DNA from: Episyrphus balteatus
Taxonomy: Eukaryota; Arthropoda; Insecta; Diptera; Syrphidae
Direction: 5' to 3'
Assembly: GCF_945859705.1 (NCBI RefSeq)
Contig: NC_079136.1
Coordinates: 57,736,094 to 57,800,093 of the forward strand
Length of the DNA: 64,000 bases
A program made the translations under genes and the position numbers. Position 1 is the stretch's first letter, and the number at the start of each line of letters is the position of its first letter. A model generated the notes under the pieces. It worked only from the letters and a program-made list of their open reading frames with translations. It did no database searches and had not been told where the DNA came from. Positions 1-11,799 of this stretch are shown here, one piece after another.

Positions 1-290
1 CGATATCTAGATAACAATGCATGATACACAAAAAATGTCTATGGATGAATTGTAGAACATGCTAAAAGCTACTAAAAAGCATGCATTAAAATTTTCGTAT
101 CTGGTCGGATAGCCGAGTTATTGTCAAAAAAAAAAATACAAATTTGTCCTTTTCCCAAAATGGTGGAAAAAGCTTATAGGAAATCTTCGTCGAAAACTTC
201 AAGTTAAGCTTTTTTAAGCACCCCCTACAACATATCCTAAATTTAGATTCGGTTCATTTGAATTTCCAAATGTATATTATGACTGGACTA
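1..290 (+). mobile_element. Partial arm of a palindromic (foldback) DNA element, cut by the window edge
   Basis: This stretch is a diverged copy of the right arm of the complete palindromic element at 62464-63402. Shared landmarks in the same order include TGAATTGTAGAACATG, ATAGCCGAGTTATTGTCAAA, GAAAACTTCAAGTTAAGC and the terminal GACTGGACTA, which ends at 290. Only one arm lies in the window. It carries small indels (for example a run of A at 125-136), so it is an older copy than the one at the right end. Confidence 0.75.
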
Positions 291-885
291 TGACTCATCC
301 TATTAGTTAGCATGTTACTGCTTACATGCAGGCAGACAGATATAGGCTGACAGAATCACGTAGTGGCAGACAGACGAAATTACGGGACAGGAGCTGAAAC
401 TAATCGAACTATTTTTTGGTATGGTTTTGAGTTGAAGACGATAATTTTAATGATGTTATTTCTAAGTGTTTTTTTTTTTTTTAAATGCATATTTAATTCA
501 AAGTAATTTTGACTTTGAAAAAAAGCGAATAAACAAGAAAACTGAAAGTGACTGGGGGTTGATCCTGCCTTCTTTGGCAGCATTGAACAAAAAGTATAGT
601 AATGGGTTTTATACGATATCAGACTGCTCTTGTTTTTGTTTCAATTTGTTTTGAGGTGCATTTATTTCAGCTTTACCTACATATATAAAATTTTCAATTT
701 TTTTTCTTTTGAAACTTAAAAAAATTTAACTCATTTGAGGCAACATAAATTCTGGATAAAAAAGTTCTATATTTGATTTTACGTTAAGGAAATTCACTTG
801 AAATTATTTCATCAAAAATGTTCGTAAGAACTTGTTTTTCAAAAATTAATAAATGTTAAGAATTTAGGTAGCATTGTTTTTGGTC

Positions 886-1470
886 CTTTTTACTTGCTCA
901 ATAGGGCAAGTACCTATTGGTTTCGTGTCGAAAAAAAAAATTGAGGTTTTAATCAAAACCAACATTACGATGATGGAGAACTCCGAAAAAGTGGGTCTCG
1001 TAATTCCGTCCGTCCGTCTGTGCGTCTGTGCGTCCATCTGTACACATTTCCACAGCCTAAACGGGTGGACGGATTTTCTTTAAATTTGGTACAGATGATT
1101 TTTATGGAATTTTGAAAGTTGGTTTTTTTTTGTTTTTTTTTTTATCTCGTTTAAAAAGTGTACCCCCCATACAATTTTTTTTTTTAAAACCAAATAACTC
1201 GAAAACGGCTCTAACGATTTTGATTAAACTTTACAGGCGTAGTATTCAAAGCTAATGCAATAAAATTGCATTTTTATTTTTTCCAAAAAAAGTCAAATAA
1301 AAAAGTTTTTTTTTCATTTAAAAAAAATTTGCCTTAAATGTCGGCTCTTCCCCGATATCAATTTTTTTTATTTATATAGAGTGAGCTCCTGAAATCTACA
1401 AGTAAACTAACATAAAAGTGCTTTGAACTGCAAGAGCAAGTACGTGCGACCCCAGTCGTGCATTTTATTT
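886..1470 (+). mobile_element. DINE-1-like (Helentron-derived) non-autonomous element, subfamily A
   Basis: It starts with TTTTTACTTGCTCAATAGGG and ends with AGAGCAAGTACGTGCGACCC followed by a GTCGTGC hairpin arm and an AT-rich tail. ACTTGCTC at the 5' end and GAGCAAGT near the 3' end form a subterminal inverted repeat. The 3' repeat is followed by a small hairpin (CGAC-CCCA-GTCG). A (GTCY)n-type microsatellite lies inside at about 1008-1042. This arrangement is that of DINE-1/mini-me elements. Other copies lie at 29131-29776 (+) and 52955-53528 (-). No coding capacity is seen. The family assignment is by structure, not database comparison. Confidence 0.75.
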
Positions 1471-3757
1471 GAATTGAATTTAGTTTTTAATTGTTAATTT
1501 ATAAATTTATGCAAGGATATTAATTCCACGAAAAAATAATTTAAAAAAAAACACTCTTTTTTCAAAAAAGAATATAAATATCAAAATAATATACCTATCA
1601 GTGCATCCTTCTTATGGTCCAAATTCTTTCTCAGAATTGCAATATTTGACAAAACTTATTTATTCACGAAATACTGCCCTACTTTAAATGACTGTATATT
1701 CTTCAATATTATAATTGTTTGTTTAAACATTGAATATAAGATTTATGACTACCAATAACTATTTTAGTGCAATTTTGTCCAATGGTCACTTTTGTATCAA
1801 TTGGTCATCTAATATTGCGTCAAAGTGGTTTATGATGCAATTTTATTACTCCCAAGTAATTGTTAGCCTATACACAGTGAAACTGGGTAAAAGTAAATAT
1901 TTGTATTTCAAGGCGGATACTTTAAGTAAATATTTGTAAACTATAAACTATAAATCCAATTCTCCATGTTGAATGCCATCAGTAGTAAAACTTCCTAAGA
2001 AGATTTCTAAGACAAATAATATTTTTTCTCCTCCAAAATGTTTGACGCACAAAATAAGCCCAAGAAGATCCTCTCGCTTATACCTGTTACAAAGGTCCAT
2101 AAATATCGTAATAAACTAATAAACGCATAAAAATACTGATCCTTCGGCAGAAATGAGGACTTCATTATTATTTAGCGATCCCAGGCATACAAAACTGACT
2201 GACTCTAACGCGCAAATACAAATTGCTGAATTTCACGGTGCATAAGTGACAAAAATGCTGCGCATTGTCGCGCAATGTCCTTCCAATTGTCAAACTAAAA
2301 TTCCAATAATTTGCCACTCTCTGTTTTTTTTTTTTTTGTTTCGTTTTCTTGAGTCCATCAGCGACAACGACAACGACAAGGATTCGTGTGGCTCTGTTTA
2401 TTGCATTCGCGCGTCGACTTGTGCATTTTGGAATTCAATATTCAAGGACACGATGTCCAACTGTGAAGATAACTTGCGAACATTTACGAAATAATGAAAA
2501 GACATTCTCACATCTTCGAAAAGACACAGTCAATTATAATCGAATGAAAATGTTTATGTCTTTTCTTTTGGAGGAGAGTAGGAGAAACATGAGAAAAATT
2601 CCTTTTTTTCAAATTCAAGGAAGAATATCTAGGATATCTTTATTTTGTGGAGGGGAAATGTTGCACGCGTAAATCCGGAACGCAATTCGAGGACATTTCA
2701 AATGGTCTATCGGATTGGCAGCAGAATGACCTTGTATTCTAGTTCCAAGGACAAGTTGATTCTCCTACATTTCCAATTGAAACATTCATCAGCTAGCAAT
2801 GTTCTTCCGATGCTGCTAGAGCAAGAGTATACTCGCATATTAGTGATGAAAGGTAAATGTTGTTATGGTTATATTATTTCATCATTTGTTTGCCTAAACA
2901 GCACTCAGCAGGACACCACATCGGGGGTGGTGTTCGTTAAAGAGTCTTTTTCGAATGTAGAGTGTGAGTATTTGACAGAGTTTAGTTTATGTTGGGAATT
3001 GGTTTTAGCATCTTGGCATCAGTACGCACGCATATCGTTATCGGTGGCGGTGTTTCTTAAAAAGAATTTAGAATTCAATTTTTTGTTGTTTGAGTAAATA
3101 TTCACATAGCTGGAGTTCTGGACATGGGGTGGCATTTTTTTTTTTCTAAGATCCCACCGCCCACTTTTTTCACTTTGGTGTGTTTGTTTTTTGTCTTGAG
3201 AGGAAAAACAATATCTCCCACTGGGCAATACGATCAATTTTAGATTGTTTCGATGGGATTTTTTGTTTTTTTCTGAAAACAAATTGTTGCAAGTTTTGTT
3301 TTTTTTTTTTTTTTGAAGTTTTAGTTTATTTATTTGTGTGTGCCTGTTGAGTTTATTCAAAAAGTGATTACGTATTTAGATATTTTTTTATCACCACAGG
3401 ATTTACTATAAAAGAGAGCGAAGTGTTGGGGTAATGCTTTTTAGGTGCATCGGTTTTTGATATTTTCTATCCAAACAGATTAATGCTTTGTGTTTATTAT
3501 TTCTAGATATCTATGAGGACAGCATCGTTTTCTGGATTCCTTAAACGTGGATTCGGCAAATAAATATGTATATTACCTACCTACTATACATTGAAGTGAT
3601 AATGACATACCTATAAATTAGATATTGGCCAGCCCATCTTACTGACGAACAATTTTGTTGTTCTTGGGATGAAAAATAAAAAATTAAAGGAGTAACAAGA
3701 CGTTTTTACAGCAAAGAACATTTTAAAATTTCAATTTCAGGCGTAAACTCTCTTGGT
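1471..3757. other. AT-rich unassigned stretch, possible unique sequence around 2.2-3.1 kb
   Basis: No repeat partner or recognisable gene was found. The part from about 2200 to 3100 is less AT-rich and has the longest open frames of this stretch (2349-2672 and 2645-3097, both +). Their translations show no domain I recognise, overlap each other in different frames, and have no visible splice context. They are more likely chance frames than genes. Long A/T homopolymers occur at 2323-2337 and 3299-3314. Confidence 0.4.
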
Positions 3758-4455
3758 TTAACCCCTTGTAACCCAAGATCGTAAATTTAAAAATTAATAA
3801 TGTCAATAGACTTGCCTTTAAACCTAATAAAACATGTATTTTTTTTTTTAATCCAATATCTTCATTATTTACTTATTTATTTCGATATTTACTGAGTAAA
3901 AAAAAAATAAGTTAAAATAATTTATTTTTGTAGGTATATAAATGCAAAAATTCAAACAAAAAACTATCTAATATTTATTTTTAGGCACTTTCCTAAAATC
4001 CAAAAATAAAAACCCGTGGCTCCGCGAAATTAAGCCCCAGGAAATAAGGCCCCAAAAGAAAAAATGAAATAAGGCCCCAAACTGGGGTATAATGAAAATA
4101 TGCCCCAATGAAACAAGGCCCCATCGAAATGAAAAAATGCCCCAAAAATAAATGAAATAAAGGCACAACTTGTTTTGAACATTTTTAGAAAAATGAAATA
4201 AGACCCTAATTTTTCTTTTTCATAATTAATTTATTTTTGGTAATGAAATATCACCCCAAACCAACAGAACCATCTTTATGGACGGAACTTTTAAAATTGT
4301 TCCTCAAGGATGTTTCAAACTGTTGTTGTGTTTTTTTTCGGTCATTCTGTTACTTAATGCTTTTTTTCAATGATCCCTGATGGTTTACTGCACGATCTTT
4401 ACATTGAAAGGCATTAGCTTGCAGTGCAGCACGATGTTTACCTTGAAAAGCATTA

Positions 4456-4512
4456 GAAAGTTACAGTATAGCTGAAAAAATCGCGCGATTTCTTGCAGCT
4501 TTTCTGTTACTC
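4456..4512. repeat. Hairpin module centred on ATCGCGCGAT (FB1, left)
   Basis: AAGTTACAGTATAGCTGAAA on the left mirrors GCAGCTTTTCTGTTACT on the right around ATCGCGCGAT (4480-4489), giving an imperfect hairpin of about 57 bp. A second version of the module has its ATCGCGCGAT at 5726-5735. Its left half is split by the nested hAT-like element, so its arms run 4519-4558 and 5700-5790. Confidence 0.7.
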
Positions 4513-4558
4513 CCTGTTGGTTTGCAGAAATATCTTTACATTGAAAAGCATTAGTAAG

Positions 4559-5699
4559 TAGGGCTGTAAAAGTAACGACAAAATGAGTACCCGCATGTAT
4601 ACGTTACTTTTGATACTAGTACCCGCATCAATAATATCGTTACTCGTTACTTTCGTATGCTTCGTATATTTCGTATGTTTCGTGTGTTTAGTATGTTTCG
4701 CATGTTTCGTATGTTTCGTTACTTTCGTTACTTTCGCATGCTTCGTACTTTTCGTATATTTCTTGTTTGGTATTTTAAGTATGTTTCGTACGTTGGTATA
4801 AGAGTGAAAAAAATTTTTTTTTGAAAAAAACCAAAAACAATTTGTATAATCTAAGCTACATTTTAAACATTAATATAAGTTGCTGCATTCTCATGTTATA
4901 AGAGTTTGAAGGTAGCTTTACTGATTTTTTTTCGATATTTTTTTAATCAAACGTGGAAACTTTTTTTTATTTTTTTCTATTTTTTATAATATCCGTTCAG
5001 TAATCTTATCACAATTCTTTAGAGACCTTTATTTCAAAAGAACATCGCTCAGATCTCGGAATATGAACACTTCAATACAACCATGTCGAACAATTTTTCA
5101 TTCTTTTTTTCTATTGACAGTGACTTTCAAACCTCGTTTTCTCGGCTTTTTTTTTAGTTGAAAATTTTGCACTATCAAAATTAACAAAATTTTTTTAAAA
5201 ACCAAAACACTTTTGTACATTCTTAAGCTACATTTTAAGACCAATAACAAAATGGTCATAAACACATTGGTTTCGGCATGGGTATATTTCGGGCACATAG
5301 AGAAAATACTAAAACGTTTCTTTTGATATTTGTGTATAAATTATTATCGATAACTCAACTATACCTTGGCACTACTGTTATTATCGATACAAAAGTAAAC
5401 TCCAGACAATTATCTGGAGTTAGCATTCCGACTACGGTAATGATATCGATACGAGATGCTAAATGCGCCAAATTGAGTGTATCACTTCGTTTCGTATCTC
5501 ATATATCGGATGATTTAGTATTGAAATTGGAATGGGGTCGTTACTCATATGTTTCGTATCTCGTATGTTTCGTTACTTCAGTACCCAGTAACGAAACATG
5601 CGAGTAACGATACTGTTTAGAAAGTAACGTTTCGTTACTCGTTACTGAAGCAAATAACCGCATTTTAGTAACGAATACATACGATTTGCTACAGCTCTA
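4559..5699. mobile_element. Nested hAT-like non-autonomous element with CGTTACT/TTTCGTATG arms
   Basis: The termini TAGGGCTGTAAAAG (4559) and inverse TAGAGCTGTAGCAA (ending 5699) are flanked by a perfect 8-bp duplication TTAGTAAG (4551-4558 and 5700-5707), as hAT elements produce. Removing the insert restores a long uninterrupted hairpin in FB1. Both arms are degenerate arrays of TTTCGTATG and CGTTACT units (about 4600-4800 and 5540-5680), so this element has foldback-type architecture too. The frames at 4583-4801 and 5278-5607 are translations of these arrays and are not genes. Confidence 0.78.
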
Positions 5700-6711
5700 T
5701 TAGTAAGTAACAGAATAGCTTAAAAATCGCGCGATTTTTCAGCTATTCTGTTATTTACTAATGCTTTTCAATGTAAAGATATTGCTGCAAACCAACAGGG
5801 ATTCCACAATATGCGGTACTTTGCCAATTCTGGGTCCTTGATAAGCGGAATTTTGCAACAGTTTTTTTTTTTTAAAGATAATTTAGTATAGCATTTTAAT
5901 GTAAATTATGAAAAATAAAGCCCCAAATTGTTTTTAAAATAAAATGAAAGTAAGCCCCAAAATAAGTGTTGGGGTCTAATTTCAAGGGGGCCTTATTTCG
6001 TAATGAAATTATGCACCAAAAACAAAATGAAACAAGGCCCCAAAAAATGAAATAACAATCCAAAATTTGAGAAATTTCGTTGTTGTTGTTTTGTGTGTAT
6101 TTTTTTGGGGCCTTATTTCATTTTTTTATTGGGGCCTTATTTCCTGGGCCCTAATTTCGCGGAGCCAACCCCGTTAGTTTATGTATTAAAACTATTATTT
6201 CTGGAATTTCGTAGTTTTTACACAAATTTGCTTATTTTCAACATTAACTGCCAATTAAAAACGATTGGTGCCATTTATTACAAATATTGTTTACTATTTC
6301 GATAAAGCAATATTTAAAAATAATGTTATAACATAGGTATAAGTTTCAAAAGAAGAAAAATATAGTTTGTACAGCTTTTGTGGGATCTTTGTTGGTTTGT
6401 AACAGATATGTCACATTTGACTACAAGGGGTTAAAATCTTAAGACGAAAATGTTTTGAAAGTAAGATATGTATGAGTATATAGATATAGGTGAGGAAGTG
6501 GTTGCAAGACCGCCTATAGGGACAAGACCGTTTTTGTACTATTTGTATGAAAAAAAATTGGCAACACTTGTAATATAAAATAAGTGGCTTCTAGTAAGAT
6601 AGATCATGTCTGTAAGTATAAGCCAGTTCAGTTGAAACCACAAAATGTTACGATAAATTTTGTGTTTTTTCATGATATTCTTAACTTTTATGTGAAAAAT
6701 AACACGGTGTA

Positions 6712-7601
6712 ACACTCAAAATATACGCGGGCGGAACCCTATCACCCACAAAATCTGGATTTAGGGGCAAAAAACATTTTTTTGACCTTCACCCATTGAC
6801 AAAAAAAAATCTAGCTTCGACAAATTTTTACTCATTTTGGATTTTTTTACAGTTTCTGATAGAAGATAAATATACCTTTTTAACAATGTATGAAACATGT
6901 AACTCGGTTAAACCACCTAGAATTTATAAGCTGTCAAAGTTCAAAAATTCCATTTTTTTCGTCATTTACCCAACTTCGACATCAAATTAAAGTATATATT
7001 TTCACAACAACATGCTGTATTAAAAACATATTCTAAACTAACATTCATTTCCAAATCAAACGAGGTATTTTTTATGAAAATCGGTTTACAATTGGCTTAG
7101 AAAAAAAATTTTACGATTTCAACCCAGATAAAGAAATTCGAACTTTTAGGTACCTATAGAACAAAAATGTTGTTTTGGCACGTAGTAGGATAACTTGGGT
7201 GCCAGGATTTGATAACGGGTTTTTGGTAGAGGAGTTTAATACAAACATTTTGTTCTTTGAAAGTTGGGTCTATCTCCCCCCGTTTAGGTGGGAGGGGCAG
7301 TTTTCTAAAAAAAAAATTATCAAAATAAAAAATATTATTAAAAAACAACGGCAACACTTACAGTAATAAATGGTACCATTTCCGAAAGGCAAAATTGTGT
7401 AATTCATTCGAATTTTTAAATCGATGTATTATAGCCAATAATTTTTGAAATAATCGATTTCAAAATTAAAAGTAGGCGTTTTTTGCCCCTAATTCCAGAT
7501 TTTGGGGGTGTTAGGGACTTTTTAAATACCGTTTCGTAATCAGTGCGACTAGCTCTACAAAACGTGATAGGTCTTCGCCCGCGTAGGTATATTTTGAGTG
7601 T
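6712..7601. mobile_element. MITE with TA duplication (Tc1/mariner-like)
   Basis: The ends ACACTCAAAATATACGCGGG (6712) and inverse TATATTTTGAGTGT (ending 7601) are flanked by TA on each side (6710-6711, 7602-7603). The arms continue inwards as GCGGGCGGAACCCTATCAC and TTTAGGGGCAAAAAAC, mirrored at 7480-7585. The right arm carries about 55 extra bases (about 7512-7566). The interior has no supported gene. Superfamily assignment rests only on the TA duplication. Confidence 0.7.
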
Positions 7602-7603
7602 TA

Positions 7604-10153
7604 TCTACAATTCTCCAAATAAAATTGACGTTTATAGATCTAGTTTTTCATGCAACAAAATTTCATAATTTTAATTAGTCTGCCTACAATAAATTAAAAT
7701 TTCTTTAAAAGAAAACTAACCAAAAATAAATTAACGTTTCACAGAAAATTTATCAAAAGTAGGTGTCTTAATTTGGTGTTTATGTGCCGTACAAGTGCAA
7801 GAAACAAATTTATTTTCGTAACTTTCGTTCTTTCGTCTTTGTTTGCTGTTTTATATATGAACGACAAAGTCAATGTCGGATTATTTTGAATGAAAGCAAA
7901 AACACAGAAATTAACTCCACAGCACCATAGTTCCGCACACATGTGTGTTGTGTGCCCTTGATTGCAGCTCCAGAACCACAGAGCTCCAACCACATTACCA
8001 TCACAAAGCGGAAATTTTTCTTTGATTATCTTTAGATTGCATTTTGTATAAGAACTTATCTCATGTGCGTCTAAGATGTTGTATATCTCTTTTGCGTATA
8101 CCCACAACAAAAAATATTCTATCAGAATCAATTTATTTAGTTCTTGAACGGGCCATAAAATTTAAATGGCCCGTAAGAGTCGCCACATTTCAAGCTAATT
8201 TGTTAAACGAGTTCTTTTTTTTTTCTGTGGACAAAGATTTGCCTCTGTTCTTGTTTTGCGGTGAATGAAAAATTTCACTGAAGTTCGCACTTGGAAGTCA
8301 AAATAATAAGATTCATAGTCTCATTGATCGAATTTAAAGAGAAATGCCGTCTTGTATAAGAATCAGAATCACATCATATTACGCAAGTATAGTGACGAAG
8401 GAGAGGCCAGAAGTGCGAAGCAGGAAGCATGGTGTAGCAATTAAAACTTCTTGGCTCGTTCATTAAATCAATCGTAAATCTAATAAATTCAAGTGTTTCA
8501 ATGTTAAAATGTTTTGAAAATATATCTTAAACAAGAAAAAGCAAAATAAAAGTCACCTAGATCAGGAATAATATTTTGTCATACCTATTTATTATTTTTT
8601 TGACGTGATAACGTCTTATAAATCGATGAACAGCCACCACAAAAAATTGACGCCATTTTCTAGCGTTCCACTCTCGCACTTTCAATTAAAAATTAAAAAT
8701 AAACTATTAGAGATACAAAAATCTTATAGGTTATTTGAAAGATAATAACCTAAAGTTAAATACATTTGAAATATTATAAAAAGTTCTATCTTTTAATAGG
8801 GCAAATATGGGTAAAACAAAATTTCAAAAAATTGGCTATTTTCTAAACGCGACAATGTAAAGAGTTGAATTTTTTTTAATCAATAGATAAATTTATTGCA
8901 AGACTGACAATGGTATTGAAAAATTTTTAAAAAATTTCAAAACCAAGCTATTAATGGTTTTCTAAAACTAAAACATGAGGTAGACCTTTGACAAAGTAGT
9001 GACTATAGGTAGGGGAATTTTTTTTGACAATTTGAAAAACGTCATTCGAAAGATAATAAAAAAAAAGTTAGAGGTCTAATACGGAGTTTTTTTTAAGTCT
9101 CTGTGTTTCGAAATATGAATTTTTGAAAAACACCTACTTATTTTGGGGTGTTTTTGGGTGAGTTTTTATTTTTTTTTAAATTTTTGTCGCATTTAAAAAA
9201 TCTCAAGCTTATAGAACATGTAGTCTATGACTGTGCGCATACATGTGCAAAAAATTGGTATTTCAAAATGGTTTTTGACCGAATAACGGGAAAAACAATT
9301 TTTTTTTGTCCCAAGTTTTTTTGACCTTTTTTAACCGTTTTTTATTTTTATCTTTTTTTCTTCAACAGATAAATAAATTAAATTTATATTGTAGATAGAT
9401 AATAGACAGGACTTTATCTGTGCAAAATTTCAACCAATTTTGTAGTCACAATTTTGAGATAACGGTAAAATAAAGTTTTATTATTCAACAGGTTCTATCT
9501 TTTGATCTAAAGCAAATACAAATTTGATTTGATTTATTGAGCATCCTGATGATGTTACCTTTCATTTGGTATATCACACATAACTGTACATTCACGACAA
9601 GCTACACAATGTTAAATTAAAAAACTTGCGAAATACTTCAAAACAGGGATCTGTTGATCATAAACAGCCGCCAGTGTAGGAAGTACCGTAATCTCAGTTT
9701 GGAATTTCGACATGGTTGCCTTTAAAAAATTCTAACATTTTTTCTAGGCATCGCAGAAATAAAATTGAAACGTCATATGAAAGGTGAAATTATATGTAAG
9801 CTTTTACATGATATAAAATTTTTTATAGGTTGTCGAAAAAAATTGATTCATGAGCGTGAGAACATAAAATTAGATATATGTTTTTTTGCTTTTTTGATGA
9901 AAATTGATCGAGTTCAATAAATTCTAGCTCTTTTTGGAGATGCCTAATAGACATGATCGATATATATATTTTGAGATTAAGCAATAAGATTTCAGGTGGT
10001 ATAAAATTTATTATAGATTCTTTATAAAAAAAAATGAATTTTTGGGTGATGGAAATGATTTTTTCACTTTTTTCATAAGAAATGATTGTTTTTAATAAAA
10101 TATTTTAATACTTTTTTCGCACTGTAAAAATTTAAAAAATGGTTTTATTATAC
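7604..10153. other. AT-rich unassigned stretch
   Basis: No element ends or gene could be supported. A 130-codon frame on the minus strand (7739-8131) is the longest. Its translation, rich in Cys, Leu and Ile, matches nothing I recognise and is probably a chance frame. The sequence from about 8800 to 9500 has the A/T-run style of the interiors of the DINE-1-like elements but lacks their ends. Confidence 0.35.
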
Positions 10154-10156
10154 TTA

Positions 10157-10581
10157 GGGCCAATTTTTCAACAGTCAGTTAAACAGTCAGTTAGTACTTA
10201 TTCTCCTGATAGAGAAAAAATCATTTTTTCAAAAGGCAGATATAGCTTATTCCTATGAATAAAACTATCTGCTTCTTTCAGAGACGAATAAAAATTATTC
10301 TAAGGAATAATATCAATAAAAATACTGTGTCAATTGTCAAAGCTGCTTTGAAATAATTTTGACAAAGAATACAGAGGAACACAAGAAAACAAAAACAATT
10401 ATAAATAAAAAAGACGTTTAGTTTTGAATATTATTTAATTTGACAATTTTTTTTGTTATTCTGTAGAATAAATTATTTTTGATTGAAAAATTCAATGTTG
10501 TTATCCGATTGTTTATGAGCCTAATAAATTTATACGTCGAACAGTTAACTGACTGTTTATTAGAAGATGGAAAAATCGGCT
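10157..10581. mobile_element. MITE with TTA duplication (PIF/Harbinger-like)
   Basis: The left end GGGCCAATTTTTCAACAGTC and the inverse of the right end GAGCCGATTTTTCCATC are flanked by TTA at 10154-10156 and 10582-10584. The subterminal AACAGTCAGTTA is mirrored by TAACTGACTGTT (about 10543-10558). At 425 bp, with a 3-bp TTA duplication, it fits a PIF/Harbinger-type MITE. No coding capacity. Confidence 0.75.
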
Positions 10582-10640
10582 CTTAGAAGAAATATTTGGC
10601 TTTTTAATATTATAATTTTTTTTTTGTAAGCTTTTAAAAT

Positions 10641-11632
10641 AAAATAAATTGCACGACTGGGGTCGCACGTACTTGCTCTTATGCTTAAAGTAACTATAAT
10701 GTTAAAGCTTTTTATTCAAGAAATTTAAAATTCGATATTTTGAAGAAATTTCATAAGTAGTATAAAAAAATTAAATCTGTTTTTATAATTAATAAAACTC
10801 CGTTTTAAAATATCTTAAAAAAAAACAAATATGCCATTTTATTTCTCGTATAAAAAGGTATTTTTAGAAAAAAAATTTTGAAAATTGTAGGAGCCGTTTT
10901 TTAAAAAAATAATTTTTATATATAAAATTTTTTTAACATTTTTCAAAAAAAAAGTTGGTATGCCATTTTGAAGAAATAATTAATTTACACATGAAAACTA
11001 AATTTAAAAATTTTTCATTGATCCATTTTCAAAAAATTGATTTTTCAAAAAAAAATTTTGAAATATTTTTTAAAAAACCAAAAATGCGTTTTTTGAAAAT
11101 TTTCTAAAATTTTAATATTATCTTTACTTACACACTTTTGTATAAAAATTTTCATTTAAATCGGGTTAATTTTGTATGAGATATTCAGAAACGGAAAAAA
11201 CCGTTCTATGACAGGTACCGTTAATAACGGTACAAAAAATATTTTTTTTATTTAAAAAGTTGGCCCTTATGTGTAGTATTACACACAAAAATTTTAATCA
11301 AAATCGTTAGAGCCGTTTTTGAAAAAAATTAACTTTTCTATTTCTGTTATATGGCAGGTACCGTTAGTTTTGGTCATAAAAAAAAATTTCAATTTCCCCT
11401 CTAGGGAATCACTAAAAACTGCTAACTACCAAGTTTGAAGAAAATCACTTCACTCGTTTAGGCTGCAGCTCCAGATAGAGACAGACGGACAGACAGACAG
11501 ACAGACAGAATTGCCGGACCCACTTTTTTGGCATTCTCCATCATCGTAATGTCATGTAAAATTGTTATCTAGAGTTCGATTTTTTTTACGAATCCTAAAC
11601 TTGCCCTATAGTACCTATATCGCAAGTAAAAA
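10641..11632 (-). mobile_element. DINE-1-like element, intermediate subfamily, reverse orientation
   Basis: Read on the minus strand it begins TTTTTACTTGCGATATAGG and ends AGAGCAAGTACGTGCGACC with the hairpin and tail (left edge about 10641). The microsatellite appears as CAGACAGACAGACAG at about 11484-11510. Its 5' end combines the subfamily B start with the GGGCAAGTTTAGG segment of subfamily A, so it is either intermediate or chimeric. It lies head to head with the copy at 11800-12768. Confidence 0.78.
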
Positions 11633-11799
11633 TTAATGTAATGAGAAAAGAAAAAAGGTAATTTTTTTTACGTTTTTCTTGTAAATTATGATTGTTTGAA
11701 ATAAATAAACGCTTCAATTGACTCATTTTAAAAGCACACAACCTGTTTTCTTACGACTTTATCACGTAAAATCGTAAACCGGCTTTACAGACAACCTAT

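Larger units (their letters stand above)
4018..6166. mobile_element. Foldback element FB1 with GGGGCCTTATTTCATT tandem arms
   Basis: The termini are GGCTCCGCGAAATTAAGCCC (4018) and its inverse ending CGCGGAGCC (6166). The left arm (4018-4260) and right arm (5905-6166) are irregular arrays of an AAATAAGGCCCC-type unit in opposite orientation, as in Drosophila FB elements. The flanks AACCCGT and AACCCCGT suggest a target duplication of about 7-9 bp. The uninterrupted MITE copy at 23871-24382 shows a single AACCCCGT at the matching point. Inside the arms are hairpin modules with TTGAAAAGCATTAG and ATCGCGCGAT. A second element (4559-5699) is nested in the middle. No transposase is visible. Confidence 0.8.
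3762..6430 (+). mobile_element. piggyBac-like MITE (TTAA target), interrupted copy
   Basis: The ends are CCCCTTGTAACCCAAG at 3762 and CTACAAGGGG at 6421-6430, an inverted repeat flanked on both sides by TTAA (3758-3761 and 6431-6434). TTAA duplication with CCC-starting termini is characteristic of the piggyBac superfamily. The non-inserted part (3762-4017 plus 6167-6430, about 520 bp) aligns along its whole length with 23871-24382. The centre is split by the foldback element FB1. No coding sequence remains, so it is a non-autonomous relic. Confidence 0.8.

Noticed and set aside
886..1470. Canonical Helitron (5'-TC ... CTRR-3')
   Set aside because: The ends do not show CTRR. The subterminal repeats plus a 3' hairpin and (GTCY)n fit the Helentron/DINE-1 type better.
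2645..3097. 150-codon plus-strand frame
   Set aside because: No recognisable domain, overlaps another frame, and lacks splice or start support; probably chance.
4583..4801. 72-codon hydrophobic frame that looks like a membrane peptide
   Set aside because: It translates TTTCGTATG-type units of the nested hAT-like element; the hydrophobicity is a codon artefact.
7739..8131. 130-codon minus-strand frame
   Set aside because: No motif recognised and no repeat or gene context; not enough to call a gene.
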